A stretch of 64,000 nucleotides of DNA from Pinus tabuliformis (taxonomy: Eukaryota > Streptophyta > Pinopsida > Pinales > Pinaceae), in NCBI GenBank assembly GCA_031772625.1, contig CM062816.1:834418033-834482032 (forward strand), given 5' to 3'. The translations under genes were made by a program, and so were the position numbers. The notes beneath the pieces are model-generated. The model was given only the letters and a program-made list of their open reading frames with translations. It was not told the origin of the DNA and did no database searches. Each line of letters starts with the position of its first letter. The first letter of the stretch is position 1. Of this stretch, positions 48,227-60,629 are shown piece after piece.

Positions 48227-49127
48227 TGTAGAAATTCCTTGTAGATTCAAACTGCTAATTGTAATTTACTAAAACAATTGACTTGAATCTAATCTACTCA
48301 TCAACAAAAACAATTAAATAATCACGAAATCATGAAGCATACAAGAGAAAGCATTCAATCAATACGTTACATAATGATTTCCTAGGGAAAGCCACAACTA
48401 AAAGCCCTTGCTACCTGTATATTGCATTAGTGAGGAAATATGAGAAGATTCCAATGCTTTGCTCAAGCTCGAGCAACCTTTGCACTCTCTCTATCTGTCT
48501 CACAGCTTCCTAGACAAGCTCAGGCCAATACTTAACCAATTTTCTACTTTCCCAAGTCCTTATTTCCTCGCATTGTTCCTTAATGAATTAGTGCCATAGT
48601 AATTAGGGAAATTTCTTAATTGGAATTGCGCAATCCTCATAGGCCTTCCTCTGACTGCATGCACCATCTATACAATTCAGATGATTATACAATTGATAGT
48701 ACATTGTCCCTGAACTCCAATATCAACTGGGTATTTCTCATATATGACATGCATGAGTTATTTATGAGTGAATCATCAGTTTACTAGTTGATCACTGCAG
48801 GCAACACCACACTCCACTGCAGGCAGCACCAGACTACTAGACCTCCCACTAGTTCCTCCAACACTTGGAACTTGTTTAACTAACTTTAACTCAGCTAAAA
48901 TGAATTAATTAATTACAATTCAAAATAAACTCAACTAGGGCTCCTATAATGTAGGAGACACTCTACATGACTTAAGTTAGATCCTCAACTCAAGTTAACC
49001 GAGCTAACAAAGTCAAATTAACTTAATTAACTAATACACGTTTTGAAGAGATGTGGAATTACAATTTTATTCCCAATTTAATTCAAGGACAAAATTAAAT
49101 TAGGATTTGCTTGTTGCATTTTCAACA
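48227..49127 (-). repeat. 3' LTR (minus orientation) of the nested-host Copia
   Basis: 901 bp, with the same borders as the 5' LTR and a purine tract directly to its right. Confidence 0.92.
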
Positions 49128-49140
49128 TTCCCTCTCAACA

Positions 49141-49332
49141 AGAAATGGATTATCTTCTACCCCAATCTTGCCTCTTTTAAACTTGAATTTGCATCTTTAA
49201 AATGCCTTTGTCAAAATATCTACATCATGTTCTTCTGTAGGAATGTACTCCAATAACATCATTCTCCTCCATACACAATCTCATAGATGATGATACTGGA
49301 TGTCGATATGCTTGGACCGATCATGAAAAACT
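49141..49332 (-). pseudogene. Copia RNase H end, displaced by the nested element
   Basis: Minus-strand reading gives the typical Copia C-terminal pattern (HIDIQYHHLRDCV and an ADILTK-like end) directly left of the nested insertion. It belongs to the host element's RNase H region, whose first part is at 55067-55374. Confidence 0.75.
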
Positions 49333-50224
49333 TGTTGAAATATGTAACTAGGTTCGGTCTTCATAAATGTATTTGAGTCACAATGAAATATTGAAAGAAT
49401 GAAGAAAATATTTTTAATATTGTTATTATGACTTATTAAAGTATGGTTTTCATGCTTGGGTAATCTTGTTCTAGGTCAAATTCCCCATTGAGGAATCCTA
49501 GGATTTATTCTGAGTCATTAGATTAATTGTCCATTAAAAGAGACCCTTCATGGGCTTCTGAATCATGTAAAAAGAATTATTTTTTAGTCAAAAATGAATT
49601 TTGTCACCTCCACACCAAGTTGGCCTCAGGAAAGGTAATTCAACCTCATTGGAAGGCAATATATACAAGGCAATTCAAATTCATTTGGAGCAATTCATTC
49701 TCTCTCAAATAGTTCGATATCCTAAAGCTGGAAGCTGGTTAGTGCGAAATTGGAAAAGAGATGGAAGAAATCTGGAAGGGAGTGTGAGTTTTTGGAGGAA
49801 GATAGAAGACACCAAGATCGAAATTTTGGGCCATCTTTTTCTCTCTTCTGAGGTGTATCAAGGGAGATTGATTTTTTTCTAGTCTAGTCGAAGTTGTTGC
49901 TATTATTGCTACTGGGTTGAAGCTACTACTGAATGTTGGTGCTGCTAGGTCGAAGTTTATTTTGAATGGTTATCATCTGCAAGAAGGATTGAGGGTTGAC
50001 TTGTGGAGGAAGTCTTTGTCTAGGTAAAGGGTCTTGGATTATCTTGAGAAACTATTGAAGGAAGAATTGTTGACTGGGTTTTCCCCTAGATAGGGGTTTT
50101 TCCCTGACTTCCCACCTACATATGTTGTCCTTGAACTAAAAGATAAAAGAAGAACATAAAGATAAAAGAATCACAATTAATTATCTATATAAGAAAATAT
50201 TTATTCCTTTCTAATTTTATAACA
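49333..50224 (+). repeat. 5' LTR of the nested element
   Basis: 892 bp, starting TGTTGAAATATGTAAC and ending TTTTATAACA, with the primer site directly after. Confidence 0.9.
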
Positions 50225-50353
50225 TGGTATCAGAGCTAAGGTGAAGGAGGAAAAAGGCAGTTTTGAGTATCTACTGAAAGGAATCTAAAGGATTGATCAA
50301 GAGATCATATAAGGAGCTCTTATAAGAGAAGAAGCTCACTATCTTCAAGGAAA

Positions 50354-51196
50354 ATGTATAAAATAATAAAGAGTGGGAACAAATTGGAAGGAGCATAAAA
50401 TTACAGGGCATGGAAGAAGAGAATTGACCTCATTCTTGAAAAGAACAAGGTCTTAGATTTGGTCAAAGGAAAGGTGAAGAGACCTACCAAAGAATCCAGT
50501 GATGCAGACAAAGTGAAGTATAGATAGTTAGAAATATTGGCCATGACACTGATGGTAGAAAGCATAAAGGACAATCTTGTCCCATACATTTCCAATATAT
50601 ACCATGCTTAAGAAATGTATGAAGGTTTGTCAAAATTGTTCACTATCAAGAACATCGGTCAAGTAGAAAGTTTGAAGAGTGAGTTAAGGACTAAAAAGAT
50701 GACTAAGGATGATAATGTGGCCTCCTTCCTTCCAAGAATATATAGAATTAAATATGAGCTTCAAGCCATAGATGAGATTGTACTAGAAAAGGAGATTGTA
50801 ATCATTGCATTATTGGGATTACCACCTACTTGGAGTTCTTTTGCTTTAGGTCTCAAGAGTTGGAAAGCTCCTACCTTCAAGAAATTATGTAATGATTGCA
50901 CCCAAGAAGAAATGAGAATCTCATTAGTACCCAACAATGAAGAAGAAAAGGTTTTAAATTCCTACTCCGATTCTCACAAGAAAGGAAACTCCAAGAAGTC
51001 AAGAGGGCTAAGAAGGAAGGTTGATATGTCCAAGATAGAATGCTACCAATGTCATAAAATGGGTCACTATAGAAGTGAATTTCCTGAAAATCCGAAGAAC
51101 AAGCAAATCAGTAGATACCAAGCCAATGTTGCTGAAGAAGGATCTCCAAAGAAGAATAAGCACGAAGAATTGGACATAAGGGACTTACACTACTAA
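50354..51196 (+). pseudogene. Copia Gag of the nested element
   Basis: The frame starts at an ATG about 130 bases after the LTR. It shows the Copia Gag pattern: a YRAWKKRIDLIL-type opening, then an open stretch of 193 codons (50615-51196) with LWx-like helices, ALLGLPPTWSSFA, and a zinc-knuckle region (CYQCHKMGHYR, about 51042-51074) before a Lys-rich tail. Length is normal for a stand-alone Gag. It is a fossil with a few breaks. Confidence 0.8.
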
Positions 51197-54138
51197 GTCC
51201 TTTGATCTAAGCTTTAGTTATTTTATTTTTTATTTTTAGTATTTGTAGGTTTAACATATTTTGGAAAAACATTTTTTAAGGTTATAGGTATCCCTCAAGC
51301 TTGGAGGGATCCCTCACTAACCTCCAAAGATAAGTATCTTATTACCTTTTTCATTTTTAGTCTTCCTTACTTATCTAGTTTTGTTTGCATTAAATACTAA
51401 TCACATCTCTACTCATATTTTCCTTGTTTAGGGAAAACTTGTTGAAGACTCAAGGAAGAATGCATCATAAGACAAAACATTGAAATTACAACATTTTTTA
51501 AGAAGCAAGAGGTATGTTTTGAACTATAACTTTTTTCTCTATCCATATTCATTATTTATAAACTATTACTAACATCATTGTGTCTAGCTTTCTTGAATCT
51601 TAAAGATTATTGATTGGGTGATTCATCATTAGATAAATCTACCCTCCTTATATCTTTGATTACTCTTGTGGAACCATAGAAAGGTTCTTTGTGAAAACCC
51701 TTACTTAAGGGTATGCTGATGATTATGTGTGAAACCCTAACCTACTTAGGGTTATTTATGAATTATAGCGAAAATGTATGTTTATTTGATGATGTCATGT
51801 TTGGGGTTTTGGTATGAGTATGGAAACCCTAACTTGTTAGGGTTGAATGGTAATGTATGGCTTCACGAACCTTTTAAGTATTGGTAATTTAGGGTTTTCT
51901 ATGTTTTGTATTGAAACCCTAGATCATTAGGGTTTGGTAGGGCATATAAGTATGACCCTTATTTTTTAAAATATCCTAGGTATATATATGTTTGTCTGAT
52001 CGAAACCCTCGTCTGATCAATTTTGTCATATTTCTAAACTTTTATTGATATTTGCGTCTTTGGGTTTGACTAACACATGTTATGATATGCAGCAGGGAAA
52101 ATTTTAAGGATGGAATTTTATCTTAAATTTTAACAACCTTAGCGAATCTTACTAGTCCTTAATATCCAAATTTTAAAATGTTTGATGGTAATTTTGTAAA
52201 AATATTTAGATTTCTAATTATTTTATATTAGACAATATATAATATTGGCGATTTTTAAGGTAAAATAATTTTATACTATAAAATTTGGGCGAAGTCATTT
52301 TTAGGAAAATGGAAATTAGCGAATCTTTTTTTTTGGAAAATGTATGGAATATTAGCCCACCTACGAATATTAGCCCCTACAATTTTCCCTATATATGTTT
52401 GTGGATGATGATAGAATCCTAGATGTATGATTTGACCTAATTGTTGATGGTCACGAGTCCTAGGGTTTGGAACTAAGCCCTAGCCGAAGTTTGATTCTCT
52501 ACGATGATTGCATTTGTGAATTATACGGTTTTGTAACTAAATCTTAGTAGAAGTCCAAACCTCTGATATATGAGGACAATAAGATAACTTGAGATTTGTG
52601 TAAGATTACTGAAATCTAAATTTTAGTTATGATTGTTGAGAATTGGTAGAATCTATGGTTTACAACAAACCAAAGTGGAAGCTTTTCATGTTGTTACTTT
52701 GAATCAAGCTATGATTGGGTTTGATTGTTAAAGCTCATGAAATCTAGGGTTTCACATTAAACCCTAGTAGGAAGTCTAACATATGAATTCTAAAGTTGTT
52801 AGATGCATTATAGATATATATTTATTTGAATTGTTTCTAAGGTATTCAATATGTTGTAGTAGGGTATGTCATACATTTGGAAGAAACATTGAAACCCTAG
52901 ATGTAATGAAGGTTGTTATGAAATACTCAAAGTATTGATGACATAGTATAGGGTTCATGAAAAAATCCTAGCAAGAAGTTGAAGAATAGGTGTCTGGTTT
53001 TTGTAATCAAGTTTGGGTATTTGATGTATAAAGTTGAATGCTTCCATTATTATATGATTCTGATATGGTTAACTTCATGATTCTATAGACTTGGGTATAC
53101 TTTCTATCTAAGTTTTGCAGATATATAAGATAAGCATGATCAATAAATTTAGGTGAATGATGATGAATTTGATAAGAAGAATTGAAGTGATGAAGGATTC
53201 TCCGATGTCATAGAAAATAAGTGGACCTCCCTAAGTTAAAAGGGAGCTCCAATGAAAGAAATATCCCTAAGTTGAAAGGGAGCTTGAATGAAAGGAATCT
53301 CCCTAAGTTGAGAGGGAGCTTGGATGAAAGGAATGTCACTAAGTTGAGAGGGAGGGAATATAATACTCATATTGAACACCTTGAAAATTAGAGAATGTAT
53401 TTTGAGGTGTTTCTAAAATAAGGAAAGAAGGATCCGGTTGTAGAATATGTTGTTGCATGAAAAATAGGAAAGGAAGTTGTATGGTTGAGGAACCTTATGT
53501 CAAGATTCATTTGGAAAGCTCTAAGTCCTACTATGAAAAGTTGAGAAGTAACATCAAGATGTCTAAAAGAACCCAGAGGTTTGTTTATTTACGTACATTT
53601 GAAAGTTTGTTACAGATTGGGGTTGTGTTTTTACATGTAAATCTCTCGAAGGTTTGATAACATGCAGGTTACATGAGAGAGATTTTTTACCGATCTATTT
53701 GATCAGGAAGGATTTGTTACCAATTGGAATAATCGGGAAAGTTGAGGCTTTGTGTATGAGACACATTACTTGGGAGGAAATATGGCCAACACTTTGTGTT
53801 GATCTCTAGTTACCGAAGTAGGGAGGGTGGCATTGGTTGTAGAGATCTAACCTTAGATACGCACCTATATCCCTGGGTTGATGGTTAGAAAGTAAGCTTG
53901 ATGGTACCTAGATATGTTGAAATATTTGGTCCGTCTTAGTCCCACCTAGATAGATTGCCTTGGTCAGGAATATAGTCCATGGAATTGTGAGTGCCTATAC
54001 TATTGGAGGACCCTGGATAGATTTCATTGGCCAGGAATCTAGTCCATGGCATTGCAGTGCCTAAATTCTTCATGGTTCATGTGTTCCAAGATCTTCCTTG
54101 TACTTGGTCCTCTGAATACCTCCCTAGTTAAGAGGGAG
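51197..54138 (+). other. Non-coding interior of the nested element
   Basis: About 2.9 kb with no pol. It holds repeated GAAACCCTA...TTAGGGTTT pairs (about 51690-52930), a 36-bp tandem repeat (53228-53355), and a roughly 80-bp near-duplicate around 53945-54065 (shared GGAATNTAGTCCATGG and GTGCCTA). The open stretch at 53457-53657 has no family motif. Confidence 0.7.
53228..53371 (+). repeat. 36-bp tandem repeat resembling the purine tract
   Basis: TCCCTAAG starts recur at 53228, 53264, 53300 and (as TCACTAAG) 53336, an exact 36-base period. Each unit has GTTGARAGGGAGCTTGRATGAAAGGAA. The element's own purine tract and LTR start (54121-54150: TCCCTAGTTAAGAGGGAGTG, then ATGAAATA) look like a further diverged copy of the unit. 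Confidence 0.88.
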
Positions 54139-55061
54139 TGATGAAATATGTAACTAGGTCTGGTCTTCATAAATGTATGAGTCACAATGAAATATCAAAA
54201 GAATGAAGAAAATATATTTGTTATTATTATTATGACTTATTAAAGCATGGGTTTCATGATCAGGTCATCTTGTTTTAGGTCAAAGTCCCCATTGAGGACT
54301 TCTAGGATTTATTATGAGTCATTAGAGTCATTTTCCATTAAAAGAGACCCTTCTTGGGCTTTTGAATCATGTAAAAATAATTTTTTTGAGTCAAAAATGA
54401 ATTTTGTCACCTCCACACCCAGTCGAACTCAAGAAGATCAAGTCAACCTCAAGAAGGGTAATTTGGACTCATTGGAAGGATATATATACAAGGAAGTTTG
54501 AATTCATTTGGAGCAATTCATTCTCTCTCACATAGTTCGATATCTTGAAACTGGAAGCTGGGTAGTGCGAAATTGGAAAAGAGATGGAAGGAAGCTGGAA
54601 AGGAGTGCGAGTTTTTGGAGGAAGATAAAAGACACCAAGATCGAAATTTTGGGCCATATCTCTCTCTCTCTTCTGAGGTGTATCAAGGGAGATCAAAGTT
54701 TTTCTAGTCTATTCGAAACTCCTACTGTCGCAGCTACTAGGTCGAAGTTGTTACTGAATGTTGACGCTGCTAGGTCGAATTTTCTTTTGAAGGGATATCA
54801 TCGGCAAGAAGGATTGAGGGTTGACTTGGTGTGGATGAAGTATTTTTCTAGGTCAAGAGTATTGGATTATCTCGAAAAAATGTTGATGGAAGAATTGTTG
54901 ACTAGGTTTTACCCTGGCTGTCTACCTACATTTGTTGACCTTGTGCTATTGTTTTGGTAATTTCTTGATGAACTAAAAGATAGAATAAGAACATAAATAT
55001 AAAAGAATCACAAGTAATTATCTATATAAGAAAATATTTCTGCCTTTTTGATTTTCTAACA
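54139..55061 (+). repeat. 3' LTR of the nested element
   Basis: 923 bp, starting TGATGAAATATGTAAC right after the purine tract and ending TTTTCTAACA at the AAACT duplication. Confidence 0.9.
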
Positions 55062-55066
55062 AAACT

Positions 55067-58000
55067 AGATTCTCAGAGAGTTTGAGACAACTCTGATTGT
55101 TATAGTAAATCACTGTAGGATCCATCTGCTGACCAGATATTCCAAAAAGGATCTTCCTCATCTAGATAGCCTCACAAGATACTTTACTAGCATCCATGTA
55201 CTCTGCTTCTACCGAATTGAGTGCAATTATGTCTGCTTGTTGTTGTACCAAGAAACTTTTGCTGACCCAATACTGAAGATTCCACCTGATGTGCTCTTCC
55301 TCTCGGATGGACTCCTTGCCCAATATGCATTTGCGAAGCCTTGAAGCTTCACACCCTCTGTCCATTTTTACCAAATACCAAACTGAGCGGTGCCTCTAAG
55401 GTATCTCAACACATGTTTTCCTTCCAATAGAGTTTGGTTGGCTTAACCATTGCTTGACTAAGCTGGTTAACTACAAAACATATGTTCGGTCATGTGTTCA
55501 CCAAATACATAAGTGAACCCACAAGATGCCTATAAATAATAGCCTCCACTACTTCACCTGAAGTAGCATATTCCTTCCTCCAATTCCCTACTAGAGGAGT
55601 CTCCATGTGGAACCTCTTCAGTATATCATTGGCATACTTTCCCTCAGAGACAAACAATTCCTCATCTCCTTGCCATACTTCCATAACAAGGAAATAATGC
55701 ATGAGCCCCAAGACCTTTATCTTCGAATTCTCTTGCAAGATCCTCTTTGCAATATTTTACCATCTTCTCATAACCTATTAGAATTAAATCATTGACATAT
55801 AATACTATAATCAACAATTTAGCTTCAACCACAATATGGTAAAGGTTCACATTTGCTTCACTTTTGGTGTAGCCAAACCTGGTGAAATAACTGTCAATCC
55901 TGGTGTACCAAGCACGGGCTACTTGTTTCAATCCATATAATTCTTACTTGAGTTTTCACACATGCGACTCTATGTTGAAGGTCTCAAATCCTTCTAGCTA
56001 CTCAATGTACACCTCTTCCTGAATCACACCGTTGAGGAATATTGTCTCCACAGCCATATGATGTATCTTCCATCCCATCTACGCTAAAGTGATAGAATAG
56101 ATATGATTGAAGAGTACCTTGCTACTAGAGAAAATGTCTCCTCATAATCGATTCCCTTCACCTGAGAGAACCCTCTGGCCACAAATATAGCCTTGTGTTT
56201 CTCCACACTCCCATATGCTGCTTTATTTACCTTGTAAAGCAATCTGGAACTCACCACTGACTTGTTTGCTAGCCTTGGGACCACTTCCCAAACATTTTTT
56301 CTGATAATGGAGTCATACTCCTCAACCATGGCATCAATCCATACTAGTTTCTACACTGGTTCCTCAAATGAGGATGGCTCAATATCTACACTCTCGCTCA
56401 TCAGAGCCATGTAGCCAGTGTATCAATTTGGTGACCTCCAATGCATGCATCGTGATGTGGGTGCTCCCACATTATCTCTAGCATCATGCATCAATCTGTC
56501 AACCTATCTAGTGTGCTTCCTTCAATCTATGAAAGTCTCTGAATGAGTGGGTTCTTCCACTCTTTGCTTCTCTGCATGTGACTGCACCAAATCATCCTAT
56601 GGTTCTTCTTTTGGAGCTATAAGCTCCTATTCTCCTTGCAAAAAAGCTCCCTCTCAAGGGAACATCTCATGGCCTTCTCTTCATCTAACTTCACATCTCT
56701 ATGAACCACTGTGATCCAGTGAGATGGAAGGTACACCTGATAGTTGTGAGGTGTATCAGTGTAGCCCAAAAATATGCCTAACTCAGCTATTGGTTCTAGA
56801 TTTTTCCTTGCATCCTTGGTAACATGATAGTAAACTGATGAACTAAAGATCCTAAAGTGTGCCACATATGGTTTCTTACTTGAAAATAATTCTTCTGGTG
56901 TACTCATCCTGATAATTCTATGAGGACCCCTGTTCTATACATATACAACTGTGTTGCATGCTTCAACCTACAAGTGAAATTGTAGGCCCTGATCATCTAA
57001 CATTTCCGGTGTAGCTCCTAAAATACTTATGTTCTTCCTTTCAGCCACCCCATTCTAATGTGGGTTATGGGGTGCTATTAATTCTCGTCGGATGCCTCAT
57101 GATGCACAAAAATTCTTGAATTTATTTTACACATATTCTTCATTGTTATTGCTTCTGAGAGCTTTGACTTTCTTGCCAATATCTTTCTCAACAAGTGCTT
57201 TAAATTCACAAAATTTAGTGAATGTCTGATCTTTCTTCTGCATGAAGAAAATCCAACACTTACTAGAAAAATCATCTACAAATATTACTTAATACTTATG
57301 CTTGGTCATGGAGGCTATCGATAACGGTCCACACACATCTGAGTGAACTCTTTCAAGGATCGCTTGTGCTTGACTATCTTTATCATGAAAGGTAGCTTTG
57401 GTGTAATTCCCCAACCTCAATGTACACCCTTTGCATATGTCTCTCTACTGCATGATCTTCAAAGCTACGTGGTGCAAGTGACCCAATCTTCTATGCCACA
57501 ACTCACTAATGTTTCAGACCTGCACCTTCTATACTTTTGTGCTAAAAGCAACACAATATTCTACATCCAATTTGTAGAGGTTCTTCACCCAAACCCCGAT
57601 CTGCTTCACTTGTCTTGAGCCTAGGTGACGAAGGAAATCCTTTCCTTTGCTAAATATCACATCGTAGCCACGGTCCTCCAACATGGCGACTAAAACCAAA
57701 TTTTTCTGCAAACCCAGAACATACATGAAATCTTTTAATGTGAGGAGAGAGCCATACTCCCTCTGAAAGGTAACAACACTGATGTCGGTCGTGCTATACC
57801 TCCCATCATCTCCCATTTCGATGTGCATCTAGAGGTCCTTCTCCTCCAAGTCACTGCAGAATTTTTTTTTTGCCAGTCATATGGAATGAGGCTCCACTAT
57901 CCAGATACCACACACTAGCCATTATCGATGTCAACATGCAAGCGATGAGGGTGAAATCTAACTCAAATTGTGAAGCAATATCTTCACTTGCCACTCCTCC

Positions 58001-58740
58001 CGTGGGCTTCTTGTTAGCCTTCTTGTGTGGACACTTTGTGGCATAGTGTCCCAACTCGTGACAATGAAAACATTTAATCTTCGACATGTCCTTCTTCTTG
58101 CCACCTTGACTAGAATCTGATTTGGAATGGGATTACTTCCCTTTCCCTTTCTTTGTCTTTCCAGCTAAGGCACATTTCTCCTCATCATCCTGATTGGATG
58201 AGGATCCATATCTGGTGTTTCGTCGAATCTCTTCTTGCACCAAGTCAGACCACAGACGCTCCCACTCTGTTAGCTTCTCCCTCCCATTTACTGAGTCCTA
58301 GTAGTTGTGCCAGCGCTTGGGAAGGCCTAGAAGTGCTAGCCTATCCAAATTGTCTTCAGTGACTACCACACCAACACTTCCAAGATCATCCTGACATTGG
58401 GTGAACTTGGTCAAGCAATTTGGTATTGTGTCACCCTTCTCCATCTTGATTTTCCTGAGCTTGTCCTTCAGTGCCAACTTCTTGTGGTCAATGTTGTTTT
58501 GAAACATGTCTATCAAGGCCTTCCACATTGCATATGGAGTCTCCTTAATGTGGAGGTTCGAGACAATATGATCTTGAACTCCTTCTAAGACAATCCTTCT
58601 CACCTTTGCAACACATTTTCTCCACTCTGTCAGGTCTTGAGCATCACTTGGCTTAGGAATAACTTTTTCTATGAATTACTTAAGCCCGTTGGATTCCAAC
58701 ACTACCTCCATCCTGTCCTTCAAAGAAATATAGTTTGAAC
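55067..58740 (-). pseudogene. Copia gag-pol remnant, most of it
   Basis: In order on the minus strand: Gag helices (58603-58298, RIVLEGVQDHIVSN), zinc knuckle CFHCHELGHYATKC (about 58065-58024), protease with WYLDSGASFHMTG (about 57915-57875), pre-integrase and integrase (57828 to about 56600, including the PYVAHFRIF-type C-terminal segment near 56860), RT (56329-55490, with VNKAAYGSVEKHKAIFVARGF and the catalytic region near 55790), and the RNase H start (55374 to 55067, with NSVEAEYMDAS). The products would be the capsid, protease, integrase and RT/RNase H of a cytoplasmic particle. It is a fossil with ten or more breaks, and the RNase H end is displaced by the nested element. Confidence 0.88.
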
Positions 58741-58880
58741 TACCCTCAAGGGCACATTCGAGTCTCAATCCATAGAACGAAATGCTGTTGACTTTGAAGA
58801 ATGATACTACAAATTTGATTTCACCTACAAAATACAAAATCGTATTCCCCTCTTCTATAGTGATTTCAACTCTTATACCA

Positions 58881-59780
58881 TGTAGAAATTCCTTGTAGAT
58901 TCAAACTCCTAATTGTAATTTACTAAAATAATATACTTAAATCTACTTTACTCATCAACCGAAACAATTAAACGATTGCGAAATCATGAATCATACAAGA
59001 GAAAGAATTCAATCAACACATCACAAAATGATTTCTTGGGGAAAGCCATAGCTAAAAATCCCTGCTATCTGTATATTGCATTAGTCAGAAAATATGAGAA
59101 TTACAATGCTTTTCTCAAGCTCGAGCAACCTCTGCACTGTCTCTATTTGTCTCACAACTTCCTAGACAAGCCCAGGCCAATACCTAACCAATTTTCTTCC
59201 TGTCCAATTCCCTGTTTCCTTTCATTTTTCCTGAAGGAATTAAACCCCTATTAGTTAGGGAAATTCCTCAATTGGAATTGCACAATCGTTATAGGCTTTC
59301 CTTTGACTGCATGCACCATTTGTACAATTGAAATGATTATACAACTGATAGTACATTGTCCCTGAACTCCAATCTCAATTAGGTCTTTCTCAGATCTAAC
59401 ATGCATGAGTTATTTATGAGTGAATCATCAGTTTACTGGTTGATCACTATAGGCACCACCACACTCCACTGCAGGCACCACCACACTACTAGACCTCCCA
59501 CTAGTTCCTCCAACAATTGGAACTAGTTTAACTGACTTTAACTCAGTTAAAACTGAATTAATTAATTACAACTCAACATAAGCTCAACCAGGGATCTTTT
59601 AATGTAGGAGACACTCTACATCAATCAATTTAGACTCTCAACTCGAATTAATTGAGCCAACTAAATGAAATTAAATTAGTTAACTAATACAAGTTGTCAT
59701 GAGATGTGGAATTACAATTTTATTCCCAATTTAATTCAAGGACAAAATTAAATTAGGATATTATTGTTGCATTTTCAACA
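58881..59780 (-). repeat. 5' LTR (minus orientation) of the nested-host Copia
   Basis: 900 bp; plus-strand borders are TGTAGAAATTCC and GCATTTTCAACA. It matches 48227-49127 from end to end. Confidence 0.92.
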
Positions 59781-59785
59781 AAGGA

Positions 59786-60629
59786 AATCATTTTTTAAAA
59801 AATCTGGCACTTGCAGAGAATATATTTTTTTGAAAATTGTTACAGGTGTGAGTGTTGAACATAAGAGACAAAATGTTAGCCAAAAAAGGGTGTGTTTTTT
59901 CTTATGCAAGTAAGAATGCACATGCTTAAATAGCGCGTATGTTCCTACTCCAATGTCTAGTCTTATGCGAGAATGAAGAGAGAAAATGATGTCAAAAAAA
60001 AAGGTAAGAAAGTGCATTCAATAATTATTCAAATTTAAATAGGAACACAACAAATTACAGATATAACCATAAATACAAATATGCAATAGAAATAACACTT
60101 CATTTAATTAATATCAAACACTGAAATATGTTTACAAACACAATGGAAATAAGGCTAGCTCGGGCGTTGGTACCTTATCTCTAAGAAGATATGTGGCAGC
60201 TACATGCCTCCGAACTATGTTACAATGAGGCTCAATGACCTATTTATTATTGAAAAACATGAGAAAACCCTAACCCCAGGAGATGTATCGCCAAGAGTTT
60301 GTCGGCCCCGTTGGGGTTAGTTAGGCAACCAGCTTCCCTGGGGTCATAACTTTGTCATATTATCTTTGTTTGGCACATACGATACATTTTTGGAAAGGTC
60401 TCTCTAAGTACTACAAGTTTTTCCACGGGCATGGGTTTGTAGCGGGCCTAAAAAAACATCGTTTAGGGGGTCAAAATTGCTCTGGAAGTTCGGGACCCGA
60501 AAAACTGCTAAAAATAGTAAATGCTGAAATAAATAAGGAAACAAATGAAACCGACTGGAGGTCAAAGTGGAATAGGTGGGTGGTCACCAATATCCACCTA
60601 GATCATTCCTTCCCCCTTAGGAAGAAATG
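59786..60629. other. Unassigned DNA between two Copia elements
   Basis: 59786-60160 is AT-rich. 60165-60600 is more GC-balanced, with a GTTGGGGTTAGTTAGGCAACC stretch, and looks like a fragment of another repeat I cannot name. No coding signal. Confidence 0.35.

Larger units (their letters stand above)
49333..55061 (+). mobile_element. Nested gag-only Copia-type element with perfect target duplication
   Basis: LTRs at 49333-50224 and 54139-55061, flanked by AAACT on both sides (49328-49332 and 55062-55066). A primer site TGGTATCAGAGCT starts at 50225, and the purine tract AAGAGGGAG ends at 54138. It has a Copia Gag with a zinc-knuckle region, then about 2.9 kb of non-coding DNA with no pol. 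It lies opposite in strand to its host Copia and splits that element's RNase H region. LTRs differ by about 11 percent by eye, a little less than the host's, which fits a later arrival. Structurally whole for a gag-only type, with a few breaks in Gag. Confidence 0.92.
48227..59780 (-). mobile_element. Copia element with both LTRs, carrying a nested gag-only element
   Basis: LTRs at 58881-59780 (5') and 48227-49127 (3'), flanked by AAGGA on both sides (48222-48226 and 59781-59785). A primer site (TGGTATAAGAGTTG) lies at 58880-58867 and a purine tract (TTGAGAGGGAA) at 49138-49128. The minus strand holds Gag, zinc knuckle, protease, integrase, RT and RNase H remnants in Copia order from about 58740 to 55067. 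The RNase H end lies beyond a plus-strand insertion (49333-55061). Without that insertion the element would be about 5.8 kb. LTRs differ by about 13 percent by eye, so it is old. It is broken in many places. Confidence 0.92.

Noticed and set aside
51735-51935. Interstitial telomere repeat
   Set aside because: AACCCTA and TAGGGTT motifs occur singly in facing pairs, not as a tandem run.
60165-60600. Organelle-derived insert
   Set aside because: The more balanced composition suggested it, but I recognise no plastid or mitochondrial gene, and the GGGG-type words resemble nearby repeats.
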